Source: Chlamydiia bacterium (lineage in GTDB: Bacteria; Chlamydiota; Chlamydiia; Chlamydiales; GCA-2402025). From it: DNA of 64,000 nucleotides. The stretch is from contig JAUICV010000002.1 in assembly GCA_030427725.1 (NCBI GenBank), forward strand, positions 448,436 to 512,435, given 5' to 3'. Every line of letters begins with the position of its first letter. Positions within the stretch are counted from its first letter, which is position 1. The position numbers and the translations under genes were made by a program. The notes under the pieces are model-generated. The model saw only the letters and a list, made by a program, of their open reading frames with translations. It made no database searches and was not told the origin of the DNA. Of the stretch, positions 8,566-17,769 are shown piece after piece.

Positions 8566-9315
8566 ATGACATCAATTAATGGTTTGACGGCACAAGCGCC
8601 CTCATTGCTAGATAAAGCGGCAGTGTGGTCGGCAAGTAAGCCAAAATACTTTTTCGAAACTATTGCTAACGTTTGCTTTTATGCAAGTAAGGCTTTCCCT
8701 CAAATAAAGGAATTTGGAAGAACCTCTCAATCAATATCTGGTTTTAAGGGCTTTTTTGGTGTGCCAGGAGCTATTAAAGGAGCTAGGGATATTGTTCACG
8801 ATATCTATACAGGTAAGAAGAAGCCTGTTAGGGATTACGTTGGTTCTGTTTGTTTCGTCGTTTCTGATTCGATTGACGGAGTCAAGGCTGCCGTTTGGTC
8901 AGGGATAGCAAGTGTTAGTAAATCAACTCTGCAGCTATTAGGTCGGATTAAAAATGTGGTTGCAATTGTTGGGCTGTCGAACTCAGTATACAACGATACG
9001 AATAAATTGATTAAGCTTGGAAAGATTGATCCAAATCAGATAGAAAAAAAGTCCGTGAAAGATGTTGACTTGTCTAAAAAAATCAAAGCTAAGTGGTTGT
9101 CCGCTGAAAAAAATAAAGTATGGTGGACTCGAGAAAAGAGCATCATGGGTATAGCTTTATGTACGCTTGGATTAGCAGCTGCTGGGATTGCTGTTACACC
9201 CTGGGTTTTTGCAGGTTTTGCAACAGCTTCAATTGCGGGAAAAATGTTAAGTCATTTTAACCAACAAGAAGCAGAGTTTTGGGATAGAAAGTTAGTTGAG
9301 CAAGTAGTTGTTTAA
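8566..9315 (+). CDS. Chlamydial hypothetical membrane protein, Cap1-locus paralog 2
   Basis: A 249-residue protein, 11 bp behind paralog 1 with its own GGAGAG site, so the two are co-transcribed. A middle hydrophobic stretch (VVAIVGLSNSVYND) parallels LLANGCGIFSAASNLYDN in the first gene. The C-terminal pair of hydrophobic segments (IMGIALCTLGLAAAGIAV, then WVFAGFATASIAG) also lies at the matching position. Around residues 45-100 it has GFFGVPGAIKGARDIVHDIY and SVCFVVSDSIDGVKAAVWSG. No enzymatic motif is visible. Function unknown; an inclusion or envelope membrane protein is the best guess from locus and architecture. Confidence 0.7.
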   Translation: MTSINGLTAQAPSLLDKAAVWSASKPKYFFETIANVCFYASKAFPQIKEFGRTSQSISGFKGFFGVPGAIKGARDIVHDIYTGKKKPVRDYVGSVCFVVSDSIDGVKAAVWSGIASVSKSTLQLLGRIKNVVAIVGLSNSVYNDTNKLIKLGKIDPNQIEKKSVKDVDLSKKIKAKWLSAEKNKVWWTREKSIMGIALCTLGLAAAGIAVTPWVFAGFATASIAGKMLSHFNQQEAEFWDRKLVEQVVV

Positions 9316-9362
9316 TCAACTGCTTGGCACCTTACTCCTTTGAGAGGGTGTTGTATTTAAGG

Positions 9363-9399
9363 CCCTTTATTTAACATAGTTTAAGTAAAGGGTTTTTTT
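9363..9399 (+). terminator. Rho-independent terminator after the two-gene Cap1-locus operon
   Basis: A 12-bp stem (CCCTTTATTTAA at 9363-9374 with TTAAGTAAAGGG at 9381-9392, one G-T pair) is closed by a 6-base loop and followed by seven T. It separates paralogs 1 and 2 from paralog 3. Confidence 0.82.
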
Positions 9400-9402
9400 A
9401 TT

Positions 9403-10029
9403 GTGGGTATAGTGGTTTTGAAAATTGGCGTTTGGCAAGGAATGGAAGGTTGCGCTTGGGCAATGGCGACATCTTTTTCAGTCTCAGAATATATACATCA
9501 AAAAAACCTTTCTGTTCGGGATAGGGATTCAGAGTTATTTAATTTAAGGATCGAGTCGGTATCGGATATAGTAGGGTTGGTTGATTGGGTTGCAAATTCT
9601 GTTTTTTTAAATATTAAAAATTTTTTTCAGAAAATAGGGTTTTCAAATTTAGTTGCAGTAACAAATTTTTTGCGCGCATACATCAGTATTGACCAGGGTA
9701 TTATCGATCAGGTAAATAAGAGTTCGGATGTGATGTTGACTTTTGGCTTTCAAAGTCTTGAGGGACTGGATTATATAAAAGAGGCATGTAAAGTAGGACG
9801 GTTTTTTTCAAGCTACATACTGTCTGCATTTTTTGCTCTCAGCTGCGTAAATGTCTTTGTCCCAGGGGCTTTGGGGCTAGGTGTGGTAGGGTCTCTGTTT
9901 ACAGGGATAGTTCTTTGTTCCGCTATTAAAATGGCTTATTCGGCTGATTATGAGCTATCGCGGTGCGGCGTGGAAATGCCTCTAGGTGCAGGGGTGTTTG
10001 TTTCAGGGGAAGAGGTTCTTTGGGTTTAA
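9403..10029 (+). CDS. Hypothetical membrane protein, Cap1-locus paralog 3
   Basis: A protein of up to 208 residues, smaller than its two neighbours but with the same end: a paired hydrophobic region at about 145-185 (FFALSCVNVFVPGALGLGVV, then FTGIVLCSAIKMAYSAD). The start is doubtful. GTG at 9403 lies immediately after a terminator; ATGs at 9442 and 9463 are in frame but have poor ribosome sites. It may be a decaying copy, or expressed by read-through. No catalytic motif is seen. Confidence 0.55.
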   Translation: MGIVVLKIGVWQGMEGCAWAMATSFSVSEYIHQKNLSVRDRDSELFNLRIESVSDIVGLVDWVANSVFLNIKNFFQKIGFSNLVAVTNFLRAYISIDQGIIDQVNKSSDVMLTFGFQSLEGLDYIKEACKVGRFFSSYILSAFFALSCVNVFVPGALGLGVVGSLFTGIVLCSAIKMAYSADYELSRCGVEMPLGAGVFVSGEEVLWV

Positions 10030-10127
10030 ATAAAAATTCACTTTCTAAATTGGAGTGGATAACATTCTGTATATTTGTCTCAATTTTTATATATCTGATA
10101 ACTTATTCTGTGTTGGTGAGTCTTTAA
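10020..10127 (+). CDS. Possible 35-residue single-span membrane peptide
   Basis: A TTG at 10020 overlaps the end of paralog 3 in another frame and has GGGGAAGAGG four bases upstream. It opens a 35-codon frame: a short polar start (NKNSLSKLEW) and then one long hydrophobic segment (ITFCIFVSIFIYLITYSVLV). The ribosome site and clean hydrophobic span argue for a real small protein. The rare start and short length argue against it. Confidence 0.3.
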   Translation: MGLNKNSLSKLEWITFCIFVSIFIYLITYSVLVSL

Positions 10128-10397
10128 GATATGTTTACAAAAAATGGGATAATCGCTTCATTTGTCCAAGTAAAATTTTTTATCCCTAATTTCATTTTCG
10201 GGATTTTAAGTGATTCAATATTAGGAAATAAATTTTGTTGTAGTAAATGAGTGGATTTGTTAGCCTCTTCGCTTAAGCATTAGGAAAGTACTGTCAATTT
10301 TTGTGATTGATTTCTTTTGAGTATCAACACCTTTTCGACTTCCTAAGGGCTTATAAATCATAAATGAATTCGACATTAACAATTTGGGTGGAAGTCT
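10128..10397 (+). other. Leader region upstream of the ribosomal protein cluster
   Basis: An AT-rich stretch without a convincing gene. It must hold the promoter of the rplC-rplQ cluster, but no clear -35/-10 pair with 16-19 bp spacing stands out; TATAAA at 10352-10357 is the best -10 candidate. No obvious ribosomal-protein binding leader was recognised. Confidence 0.35.
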
Positions 10398-11057
10398 ATG
10401 TCGCTAAAGTTAGCTGGTCGTAAGCTTGGAATGCTAAAGCTTTTTGATAAAGATGGGAATCTCGTCGTATGTACAGTATTGCAAGTTGAACCAAACGTAG
10501 TATGTCAAGTTAAGACAAAAAAATCAGATGGTTACAATGCTCTTCAGGTAGGAGGAGTGTCTGTAAAAGATTCTAGAAAGAAAAATATCACAAAACCACT
10601 TCAGGGGCATTTTGCTTCGAAAAAAGTGGAACCAACACAGGTTCTCTTTGAATCCAAAGTGGAAGACGTTGAAAATTACACTGTCGGTCAGGAGATTAGT
10701 TTAGACTATTTAGACGAGTGTGAATATGTAGATGTTGTCGGATTAAGTAAGGGAAAAGGTTATCAAGGTGTAATGAAAAGACATGGGTTTGCAGGAGGTC
10801 CTGGAGCTCACGGTTCTGGTTTTCATAGGCACGCTGGATCAACAGGAATGAGATCAACTCCAGGAAGAACGTTTCCAGGGTTGAAAATGCCGGGACATAT
10901 GGGTAATGAACGTGTGACTCAGGAAGGTCTTGCTGTTGTTCAGGTTAATAAAGATAAAAACCTTCTTTTGGTGAAAGGTTCGGTTCCTGGATGTAATAAT
11001 TCCATCATTTACGTTCGTAAGTCTTTAAAAAAAGTGATTAACAAAAAGAGAAAATAA
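10398..11057 (+). CDS. rplC: 50S ribosomal protein L3
   Basis: 219 residues, first gene of the cluster. The conserved L3 loop that reaches toward the peptidyl transferase centre is visible at about residues 130-165 (GFAGGPGAHGSGFHRHAGS, then RTFPGLKMPGHMGN). The ATG has GGTGGAAG upstream. rpsJ, which precedes rplC in most bacteria, is absent here, as in Chlamydia. Confidence 0.97.
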   Translation: MSLKLAGRKLGMLKLFDKDGNLVVCTVLQVEPNVVCQVKTKKSDGYNALQVGGVSVKDSRKKNITKPLQGHFASKKVEPTQVLFESKVEDVENYTVGQEISLDYLDECEYVDVVGLSKGKGYQGVMKRHGFAGGPGAHGSGFHRHAGSTGMRSTPGRTFPGLKMPGHMGNERVTQEGLAVVQVNKDKNLLLVKGSVPGCNNSIIYVRKSLKKVINKKRK

Positions 11058-11077
11058 ATCTCTCGCGGAGTTGAATA

Positions 11078-11728
11078 GTGGCAAAGTTAAAATCGTATGA
11101 TCTTTTAGGGAAAGAAGTAGGAGAAGAAGAGATTCAAGAAGATCTTCTTGACTGGTCTGTGAATGATCAAATGACTAAAGATTATCTTGTTGCATTGCGC
11201 AACAATAAGAGACAGTGGAGTGCTTGTACTAAAGGAAGGTCTGAAGTAGCTCATGGTGGAGCTAAACCACACCCTCAAAAAGGGACTGGTAAAGCTAGGC
11301 AAGGGTCCTTAGCGTCTCCACAGTATAAAGGAGGAGGACGTGTTTTTGGTCCTAAGCCCAAGTTTGATCAACATACAAGAATCAATAGAAAGGAAAAAAG
11401 AGCGATTATTAATTCGCTTCTTTCTGGATTCGTGAAAAATGGTCAAGCTCTTGTGCTTAAATATGAAGCGCAAGAAGCGCCTAAAACAAAAGAGTTGAGT
11501 TCATTATTAAATACGTTATCACTCTCTAATAACAAAATCTTGTTCCTGTCTGAGTCAGAGAACATGTATCCAAAATATGAAAATCTTGCCAAGAGTCTTA
11601 GAAATCTTCCTAAGGTAAAATTTCTGAACATGCAAAATATAAATGGATACGAAATCGCAAATTCTAACAGTATTGTTTTCTTAGAAGGTTCTTTAGACCA
11701 ATTAAAGAAAACTCTAAAGAGAGCTTAA
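11078..11728 (+). CDS. rplD: 50S ribosomal protein L4
   Basis: 216 residues. The conserved extended loop is seen as GTGKARQGSLASPQYKGGG followed by RVFGPKPK. It starts at a GTG (11078) with GGAG upstream; the N-terminus AKLKSYDLLGKEVGE fits L4. It binds 23S rRNA and lines the exit tunnel with L22. Confidence 0.96.
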   Translation: MAKLKSYDLLGKEVGEEEIQEDLLDWSVNDQMTKDYLVALRNNKRQWSACTKGRSEVAHGGAKPHPQKGTGKARQGSLASPQYKGGGRVFGPKPKFDQHTRINRKEKRAIINSLLSGFVKNGQALVLKYEAQEAPKTKELSSLLNTLSLSNNKILFLSESENMYPKYENLAKSLRNLPKVKFLNMQNINGYEIANSNSIVFLEGSLDQLKKTLKRA

Positions 11729-11733
11729 AGTTT

Positions 11734-12069
11734 ATGAAGAAGAGTCCATATTCAATTATTAAGTCTAAGTATATGACTGAAAAGTCTAGCGTTTTGCAAG
11801 GTCTTAAGGATGCTACAAGTAATGCTTGTTTAGCAAAGTGTAACAAGCCAAAGTACGTTTTCTTGGTAGATAAGACAGCAACGAAAGTTGAGATCAAGCA
11901 TGCGTTAGAAGAAATTTATAAAGAGAAAAATATCGCAGTTAAATCCGTGAATACAATTAATGCTAAACGAAAAAAGAGAAGAGTCAGAGGACGTCTTGGG
12001 TTTAAGCCAGCTTTTAAGAAAGCTATCGTTACCCTGGATGCAGGAGATTCTTTAGATGAAGAAGTTTAA
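11734..12069 (+). CDS. rplW: 50S ribosomal protein L23
   Basis: 111 residues with the L23 pattern: a start SIIKSKYMTEKS, then KYVFLVDKTATKVEIKHALE and the basic loop NAKRKKRRVRGRLGFKPAFKK. It sits at the tunnel exit and docks SRP and trigger factor in other bacteria. The spacing to rplD is five bases. Confidence 0.96.
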   Translation: MKKSPYSIIKSKYMTEKSSVLQGLKDATSNACLAKCNKPKYVFLVDKTATKVEIKHALEEIYKEKNIAVKSVNTINAKRKKRRVRGRLGFKPAFKKAIVTLDAGDSLDEEV

Positions 12070-12093
12070 TTGCGAGTAGGGAGCTAATTTAAA

Positions 12094-12936
12094 ATGGTAA
12101 AGAAATTTCGTCCTGTAACACCAGGTACTAGAAGACTTGTTCTACCAAGTAATGATCAACTTACGAAAGTTAAGGGTAAGAAGGCGACAGTGAAGCCTGC
12201 AAAAGCTCTTTTGAAAATAAAGCGTAAGTGTAATGGAAGAAACCATCACGGTCACATAACTTGTAGACATAGAGGTGGTGGAGCTAAAAAGTTTTACAGA
12301 ATCATCGATTTTAAAAGAGATAAGGATGATATCACAGCAAAAGTTGCTTCGATTGAATATGATCCTAACAGATCTGCTCACATAGCACTTTTGAATTATA
12401 TCGATGGTGAAAAAAGATATATCATCGCCCCAGAAGGATTGAAGCAAGGTGATCTTGTTTCAAGTGGAGCGAAGGCAGCTTTCAAACCAGGTTGCTCAAT
12501 GCCACTAAAAAACATGCCTCTTGGCTCTGTAGTTCATAATATCGAAATGCATCCAGGAAGAGGGGCAAAGTTGGTAAGGTCCGCAGGACTATCTGCTCAG
12601 CTAATGGCTAGAAGTAGTGGATACGCGACTATTAAAATGCCTTCAGGCGAAGTTAGAATGGTTAGTGAAAATTGCAAAGCAACATTTGGAACAGTATCTA
12701 ACTCTGAAAACTTCTTAAGAATTGAAGGTAAAGCTGGTAGGAACAGATGGAAAGGTAAAAGACCTACTGTTCGCGGTACGGCTATGAACCCTGTTGATCA
12801 CCCTCACGGTGGTGGTGAAGGAAGACATAATGGATATATTCCTCAGACTCCTTGGGCAAAACAGACTAAGGGAATGAAAACACGTAAGAAGAGTAAATCA
12901 AAAAAATTGATCGTCAAGGATCGTAGGAAGAAATAA
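12094..12936 (+). CDS. rplB: 50S ribosomal protein L2
   Basis: 280 residues. The signature [14 protein letters not shown] near the C-terminus contains the histidine important for peptidyl transfer. The RNA-binding domain ([19 protein letters not shown]) is also intact, and the tail is strongly basic. Normal length for bacterial L2. Confidence 0.98.
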   Translation: MVKKFRPVTPGTRRLVLPSNDQLTKVKGKKATVKPAKALLKIKRKCNGRNHHGHITCRHRGGGAKKFYRIIDFKRDKDDITAKVASIEYDPNRSAHIALLNYIDGEKRYIIAPEGLKQGDLVSSGAKAAFKPGCSMPLKNMPLGSVVHNIEMHPGRGAKLVRSAGLSAQLMARSSGYATIKMPSGEVRMVSENCKATFGTVSNSENFLRIEGKAGRNRWKGKRPTVRGTAMNPVDHPHGGGEGRHNGYIPQTPWAKQTKGMKTRKKSKSKKLIVKDRRKK

Positions 12937-12947
12937 GGAAGTAATAT

Positions 12948-13208
12948 ATGGGTAGATCTCTAAAAAAGGGACCTTTTGTTGATCATCATCTTTTAGTCAA
13001 GCTTGATAAAATGAAAGAAAGTGGAAAGGCGCTTCCAATTAAGACTTGGTCACGTCGATCAATGATATTACCTGAAATGGTTGGATGTACTTTTGAAGTT
13101 CATAACGGGAAAAAATTTATAACCGTATTTGTTTCTGAAAATATGGTTGGCCACCGACTAGGTGAATTTTCTCCTACAAGAACCTTCAAAGGACACACTA
13201 AAAAGTAA
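12948..13208 (+). CDS. rpsS: 30S ribosomal protein S19
   Basis: 86 residues with the family start [16 protein letters not shown] and the conserved C-terminal [16 protein letters not shown]. It binds the 30S head with S13. GGAAG precedes the ATG. Confidence 0.97.
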   Translation: MGRSLKKGPFVDHHLLVKLDKMKESGKALPIKTWSRRSMILPEMVGCTFEVHNGKKFITVFVSENMVGHRLGEFSPTRTFKGHTKK

Positions 13209-13222
13209 TAAGGAATTGATTC

Positions 13223-13564
13223 ATGGAAAAAAAAGCGAAAGCTATTTCAAAATATGTTCGCATTAGCCCTAGAAAAGCTAGATTAGCAGCGGGTCTTATT
13301 CGAGGTAAAGCTGTTGAAGAAGCTAATAGACAGCTTATTTTTTCTTCGCTAAGAGGCGGAAAATTACTTAAAAAAACTCTGGATAGCGCTGTAGCAAATG
13401 CTGAAACTCAACTAGACGTTCAACGTAGAGATTTGGTTGTGGAAGAGGTTCGTATAGATGAAGGGCCTACAATGAAACGTGCTAAGCCTAAAAACAAAGG
13501 TGGTAGAGCACCTATTATGAAAAGAACTAGTCATTTTACAGTAGTTGTAAGTGAGAAGAAATAA
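13223..13564 (+). CDS. rplV: 50S ribosomal protein L22
   Basis: 113 residues. The start KYVRISPRKARLAAGLIRGK and the C-terminal hairpin DEGPTMKRAKPKNKGGRAP are diagnostic. That hairpin lines the exit tunnel and is where macrolide resistance changes occur in other bacteria; no odd change is obvious. Confidence 0.96.
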   Translation: MEKKAKAISKYVRISPRKARLAAGLIRGKAVEEANRQLIFSSLRGGKLLKKTLDSAVANAETQLDVQRRDLVVEEVRIDEGPTMKRAKPKNKGGRAPIMKRTSHFTVVVSEKK

Positions 13565-13574
13565 GGTATAATTA

Positions 13575-14207
13575 ATGGGACAAAAAACATCACCAATCGG
13601 TTTTAGACTCAGCCTAAAGAAAAAATGGAGATCTGTCTGGTTCGCAAATAAAAAACATTTTGGCGATCTACTCAAGCAAGACTTAGGTATTCGAGAATTC
13701 TTGATGAAAAAGTCGTGCTGCTCAGGAACGTCTAAAATCGTGATTAAGCGAATGAGTGACAAAATTGAAGTAACTATTCACACAGCAAGACCAGGTCTTG
13801 TTATTGGGAAAAAAGGTGCTGAAATTGAAGCTCTTAAAAGAGAGCTGAAAAAATTTACAGGGCAAGAAGTTTGGGTTGAAGTTGAAGAGGTTAAAAGACC
13901 TGATTTAGATTCTCAACTTGTCGCTGATGGAATTGCAAGACAAATCGAAAGACGTGTCGCGTTTAGAAGAGTTTTAAAGAAGGCAATTCAAGCTGCTATG
14001 GACGCTGGTGCTCACGGTATTAAAGTTGAGCTATCAGGTAGAGTTGGTGGCGCCGAGATTGCTAGAACTGAGTGGTATAAAGAAGGGAGAATTCCTTTAC
14101 ATACATTAAGAGCAAATATTGACTATGCAACATCGAGAGCTGAAACTACCTACGGAAGCATCGGCGTAAAGGTATGGATCAATAGCGGCGAAGATTCAGG
14201 AAGATAA
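13575..14207 (+). CDS. rpsC: 30S ribosomal protein S3
   Basis: 210 residues. The KH RNA-binding motif is GLVIGKKGAEIEALKREL, and the C-domain has GRVGGAEIARTEWYKEGRIP. It begins GQKTSPIGFRL, a typical S3 start. It lies at the mRNA entry side of the 30S head. Confidence 0.97.
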   Translation: MGQKTSPIGFRLSLKKKWRSVWFANKKHFGDLLKQDLGIREFLMKKSCCSGTSKIVIKRMSDKIEVTIHTARPGLVIGKKGAEIEALKRELKKFTGQEVWVEVEEVKRPDLDSQLVADGIARQIERRVAFRRVLKKAIQAAMDAGAHGIKVELSGRVGGAEIARTEWYKEGRIPLHTLRANIDYATSRAETTYGSIGVKVWINSGEDSGR

Positions 14208-14217
14208 GGAGTTATAG

Positions 14218-14637
14218 ATGGCGCTGATACCAAACCGTACTAAGTACAGAAAACAGCAAAAAGGGAAGCTGACTGGTAATACTAAAAGAGGTCAGTTTGT
14301 TGAGTTTGGTGAATTTGGAATGCAAGCTCTTGAAAGAGGACGTATTACAAATAACCAGATTGAAGCATGTCGTGTTGCTATTAACAGATATTTTAGTAGA
14401 AAGGGAAAAGTTTGGATAAAAATTTTCCCAGATAAACCCGTTTCAAAGAAACCTGCTGAGGTTAGAATGGGTAAGGGTAAAGGAGCTCCAGATCATTGGG
14501 TTGCTCCAGTAAGACCTGGTCGAATACTCTTCGAAGTAGCAAACGTTTCTAAAGAAGATGCTCAAAACGCGCTTGTTAGAGCTGCTGCTAAACTACCAAT
14601 TAAAACTCGATTTGTATCGAGAGTAGAAAAAGTATAA
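14218..14637 (+). CDS. rplP: 50S ribosomal protein L16
   Basis: 139 residues with [14 protein letters not shown] at the start, [20 protein letters not shown] in the middle and [15 protein letters not shown] near the end. L16 organises the A-site tRNA region of the large subunit. Normal length. Confidence 0.97.
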   Translation: MALIPNRTKYRKQQKGKLTGNTKRGQFVEFGEFGMQALERGRITNNQIEACRVAINRYFSRKGKVWIKIFPDKPVSKKPAEVRMGKGKGAPDHWVAPVRPGRILFEVANVSKEDAQNALVRAAAKLPIKTRFVSRVEKV

Positions 14638-14654
14638 CGAGAGGAAAGGAGATT

Positions 14655-14855
14655 ATGGTCAATTACAGCGAATTGAAAGCTGCTAGCGAAGAAGAACTTC
14701 AACTCAAAGAACAAGAGTTGTCCAGAGAGGTTTTTTCTTTAGCTTCTGAACTTAGAGTGACTCGTAAGTTAGAAAAGCCTCATTTGTTGAAGCAAAAGAA
14801 AAAAGATAGAGCTAGAGTTTTGACTGCTTTAAGAGAAAAAAGAGAGAATAGTTAA
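14655..14855 (+). CDS. rpmC: 50S ribosomal protein L29
   Basis: 66 residues, two-helix protein with the pattern [19 protein letters not shown] and a basic second helix. AGGAAAGGAG precedes the ATG. The adjacent rpsQ begins two bases after the stop. Confidence 0.93.
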   Translation: MVNYSELKAASEEELQLKEQELSREVFSLASELRVTRKLEKPHLLKQKKKDRARVLTALREKRENS

Positions 14856-14857
14856 TC

Positions 14858-15118
14858 ATGTCAAAAGAACAGATTAAATCAAACCGAGTAAAGGTTGGTG
14901 TTGTTGTTTCAAATAAGATGACTAATACTGTCATTGTCAAGGTAGACAGAACAATTTCCCATCCACGTTATAAGAAAATTATTACTCGTGGAAAAAAATA
15001 TTATGCCCATACAGATGAAAACCTACAGATGGGTGATAAAGTTGAAATTATAGAAGCTAGGCCACTTTCAAAATTGAAAAGATGGAGAGTTTCAAAAGTG
15101 TATTCCGTGTCTGCTTAA
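14858..15118 (+). CDS. rpsQ: 30S ribosomal protein S17
   Basis: 86 residues, OB fold. [20 protein letters not shown] at the start and [20 protein letters not shown] near the end are the S17 signatures. It binds the 5' domain of 16S rRNA. Confidence 0.96.
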   Translation: MSKEQIKSNRVKVGVVVSNKMTNTVIVKVDRTISHPRYKKIITRGKKYYAHTDENLQMGDKVEIIEARPLSKLKRWRVSKVYSVSA

Positions 15119-15148
15119 GGAATAAATACAAAAGAAGAGTGAAATATT

Positions 15149-15517
15149 ATGATTCAAGAGGAAACTGACCTTGCGGTGGCAGATAACACAGGCGCAAAAC
15201 GTGTTAGATGCTTTAAGGTCCTAAAAGGAACTAGAAAAAGATATGCCAAAATTGGTGATATCGTCATTTGCTCTGTTAAAGAAGCAGATCCTAAAGGAAG
15301 CGTAAAAAAAGGTGATGTTGTAAAGGCTGTCGTGGTTAGAACAAGAAGCTTTATTAGAAGAAAAGATGGTTCTAAGCTGAAGTTTTACGACAATAGCTGC
15401 GTCATCATTGATGATAAGTTAAACCCTAAAGGAACTAGGATTTTTGGTCCTATAGCTAGAGAAGTTAGGGAGAATGGTTTCATAAAGATAAGTTCATTAG
15501 CTCCAGAGGTAATATAA
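15149..15517 (+). CDS. rplN: 50S ribosomal protein L14
   Basis: 122 residues beginning [20 protein letters not shown], with the family end [20 protein letters not shown]. The stop overlaps the rplX ATG by one base. Confidence 0.97.
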   Translation: MIQEETDLAVADNTGAKRVRCFKVLKGTRKRYAKIGDIVICSVKEADPKGSVKKGDVVKAVVVRTRSFIRRKDGSKLKFYDNSCVIIDDKLNPKGTRIFGPIAREVRENGFIKISSLAPEVI

Positions 15518-15852
15518 TGAGTAAATTTTTGAAAAAAGATGATAGAGTCATTGTCATTTCTGGAAACGATAAAGGAAAAGTGGGAACTGTTCTATCAAGA
15601 AAAGAGAATAGAATTTTAGTGCAAGGTGTAAACATCAGAAAAAAGCACATGAAAAGAAGATCTCAGGAAGCTCAATCAGAGATTATCAGTATTGAAGTGC
15701 CAATACATATCTCAAACGTGCGACCATGTAGCGCTGATGGTAAACCTGTAAAATTAAAGTCTAGAGTTACTGCAGAGGGAGCTAAAGAGCTTTATTTTGT
15801 AGAAGGCTCAAACGAAACAATTTATAGAACATTAAGAAAAGCGAAGAAGTAA
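15517..15852 (+). CDS. rplX: 50S ribosomal protein L24
   Basis: 111 residues. The KOW motif is [19 protein letters not shown], near the N-terminus, followed by the basic loop [20 protein letters not shown]24 starts large-subunit assembly. Confidence 0.96.
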   Translation: MSKFLKKDDRVIVISGNDKGKVGTVLSRKENRILVQGVNIRKKHMKRRSQEAQSEIISIEVPIHISNVRPCSADGKPVKLKSRVTAEGAKELYFVEGSNETIYRTLRKAKK

Positions 15853-15854
15853 TC

Positions 15855-16397
15855 ATGTCTCATTTAAAGAAACAATATAAAGAAGAGATACGACAAGAGC
15901 TCAAAGGTAAGTTCTCATATGAAAATGACATGTGCATACCTGAGCTTAAAAAAATTGTCATTAGCATGGGCGTTGCAGAAGCGTTAAAAGACAAAAATGC
16001 CATGCAAGATGCAATTAAAGAATTAACCCTTATTTCTGGGCAGAAACCTGTTGTTACTAAAGCAAAGAAGTCTGTCGCAAACTTCAAATTACGTGAAGGC
16101 CAGGCAATTGGATTGAAGGTGACCCTAAGAGGCGCCAGAATGTACGATTTTATGTACAGATTTACCAACATTGTTAGCCCTCGTATTCGTGACTTTCGCG
16201 GTTTTAGTAAGAAATGTGATGGACTGGGAAATTATTCTCTTGGTTTAGATGATCAACAAGTGTTTCCAGAGCTCAATTTAGATGAGGTAAAAAGAACACA
16301 AGGTATGAACATTACGTTTGTTACATCAGCTAAAACAGACGCAGAATGCTTTGAATTATTAACACTACTAGGAATGCCGTACAAAAAGGCGTCTTAA
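15855..16397 (+). CDS. rplE: 50S ribosomal protein L5
   Basis: 180 residues. [40 protein letters not shown] and [15 protein letters not shown] are L5 signatures. It binds 5S rRNA. The next gene is rpsH; the rpsN gene usually between them is missing, as in Chlamydia. Confidence 0.97.
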   Translation: MSHLKKQYKEEIRQELKGKFSYENDMCIPELKKIVISMGVAEALKDKNAMQDAIKELTLISGQKPVVTKAKKSVANFKLREGQAIGLKVTLRGARMYDFMYRFTNIVSPRIRDFRGFSKKCDGLGNYSLGLDDQQVFPELNLDEVKRTQGMNITFVTSAKTDAECFELLTLLGMPYKKAS

Positions 16398-16418
16398 AGC
16401 ACGGTTAGGAGAATATTA

Positions 16419-16811
16419 ATGTCGTTTAATGATCCGATTTCAGATCTTTTGACAAGAATAAGAAATGCCAAGCTTGCTAAACATAAATATGTAGATATTA
16501 TTCTAAGTCGTATGGCTAAAGATATCTTAGAAGTTATGAAAGGCAAAGGGTTTATACAAAATTACTTAGTCAATACTAACAAAAGAACAGTTAGAGTTTT
16601 TCTGAAGTATTCTAAGAAAAGAGAGTCTGTGATTCACAATTTGAAGAGAGTTTCAAAGCCTGGTCAAAGAATGTACTTAGGTTATAAAAACATTCTACCT
16701 GTAAAGGATGGCTTAGGAACTGCGATTTTATCGACTCCAAATGGAGTAATAGATGATGAAAAAGCTAGGAAGGAAAAAGTTGGCGGAGAATTGCTCTGTT
16801 TAGTCTGGTAA
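16419..16811 (+). CDS. rpsH: 30S ribosomal protein S8
   Basis: 130 residues starting NDPISDLLTRIRNAKLAKH, with the C-terminal domain containing GLGTAILSTPNGVI and ending GGELLCLVW. It binds the central domain of 16S rRNA. Confidence 0.97.
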   Translation: MSFNDPISDLLTRIRNAKLAKHKYVDIILSRMAKDILEVMKGKGFIQNYLVNTNKRTVRVFLKYSKKRESVIHNLKRVSKPGQRMYLGYKNILPVKDGLGTAILSTPNGVIDDEKARKEKVGGELLCLVW

Positions 16812-16824
16812 TTGAGGGAATATA

Positions 16825-17367
16825 ATGTCACGTTTAGCAAAAAAACCTGTCGTTTTACCAAAGGGTGTGGAAGCGAAACAAACAGGGTCAAAATTTGAAG
16901 TAAAGGGACCTAAAGGTCAATCAGATCTAGAGCTTCCTCTAGGCTTAAAAGTTGAAATTGGTGAACAAGGTATCACTATGGAGATGACTGAGCAATCTAA
17001 GTTAGAAAAGCCGATGTTAGGTCTTTATAGAAGTCTTATTAACAATGCTGTCATTGGTGTGAGTCAAGGTTTTGAAAAAAAACTTCAGTTAATTGGTGTT
17101 GGTTATAGAGCAACTGTGAAGGGATCTATCTTAGATCTTCAACTAGGTTTTTCTCATCCATGTGAAATGCCAATTCCAGAAGGACTTGATATTAAGATCG
17201 AAAAAAGTACACTTATGACGATTTCTGGAAAAGATAAACAATTAGTTGGTCACTTTGCTGCTCTTGTTAGAGCAAAAAAACCACCAGAACCTTACAAAGG
17301 TAAAGGTGTGCGATATGTAGATGAATATGTACGCAAAAAAGCTGGTAAGGCTGCAAAAGGTAAGTAG
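16825..17367 (+). CDS. rplF: 50S ribosomal protein L6
   Basis: 180 residues, two repeated domains. The C-terminal signature PEPYKGKGVRYVDEYVRKK is intact. It lies near the factor-binding site of the large subunit. Confidence 0.97.
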   Translation: MSRLAKKPVVLPKGVEAKQTGSKFEVKGPKGQSDLELPLGLKVEIGEQGITMEMTEQSKLEKPMLGLYRSLINNAVIGVSQGFEKKLQLIGVGYRATVKGSILDLQLGFSHPCEMPIPEGLDIKIEKSTLMTISGKDKQLVGHFAALVRAKKPPEPYKGKGVRYVDEYVRKKAGKAAKGK

Positions 17368-17384
17368 TAAGGAGCTATTTTAAT

Positions 17385-17753
17385 ATGTATGGTTATTTAG
17401 ATCATAGAAATGAAAAAAGACGTAAGCGGGCTCTTAGGGTTAGAAAAAAACTCAGAGGAACTTCTGAGAAACCTAGGTTATCTATTCATAAAACGAATAA
17501 GAATCTGTTCGTTCAAATTATTGATGATGAAGTAGGTAAAACTATTGCGTCTGCCAATACGTTTAAAGATTCTAAATCTAGCAAGTCTGCTTGCAAAAGT
17601 AAAAATCACGCGAAAAAATTGGGTGTACAGCTAGCAGAAGATGCTAAGAAAAATAATATTGAAAGACTGATTGTTGATAGAGGTCGTTTCAAGTATCACG
17701 GAGTCATTGCTGAACTTGTGACTTCTTTAAGAGAAGCTGGAATACAAGTTTAA
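17385..17753 (+). CDS. rplR: 50S ribosomal protein L18
   Basis: 122 residues. The basic N-terminus (KRRKRALRVRKKLRGTSEKP) and RLIVDRGRFKYHGVIAELVT near the C-terminus are diagnostic. It binds 5S rRNA together with L5. rpmD (L30), found after rpsE in many bacteria, is missing downstream. Confidence 0.96.
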   Translation: MYGYLDHRNEKRRKRALRVRKKLRGTSEKPRLSIHKTNKNLFVQIIDDEVGKTIASANTFKDSKSSKSACKSKNHAKKLGVQLAEDAKKNNIERLIVDRGRFKYHGVIAELVTSLREAGIQV

Positions 17754-17769
17754 AACAAGGTTAATTTGA

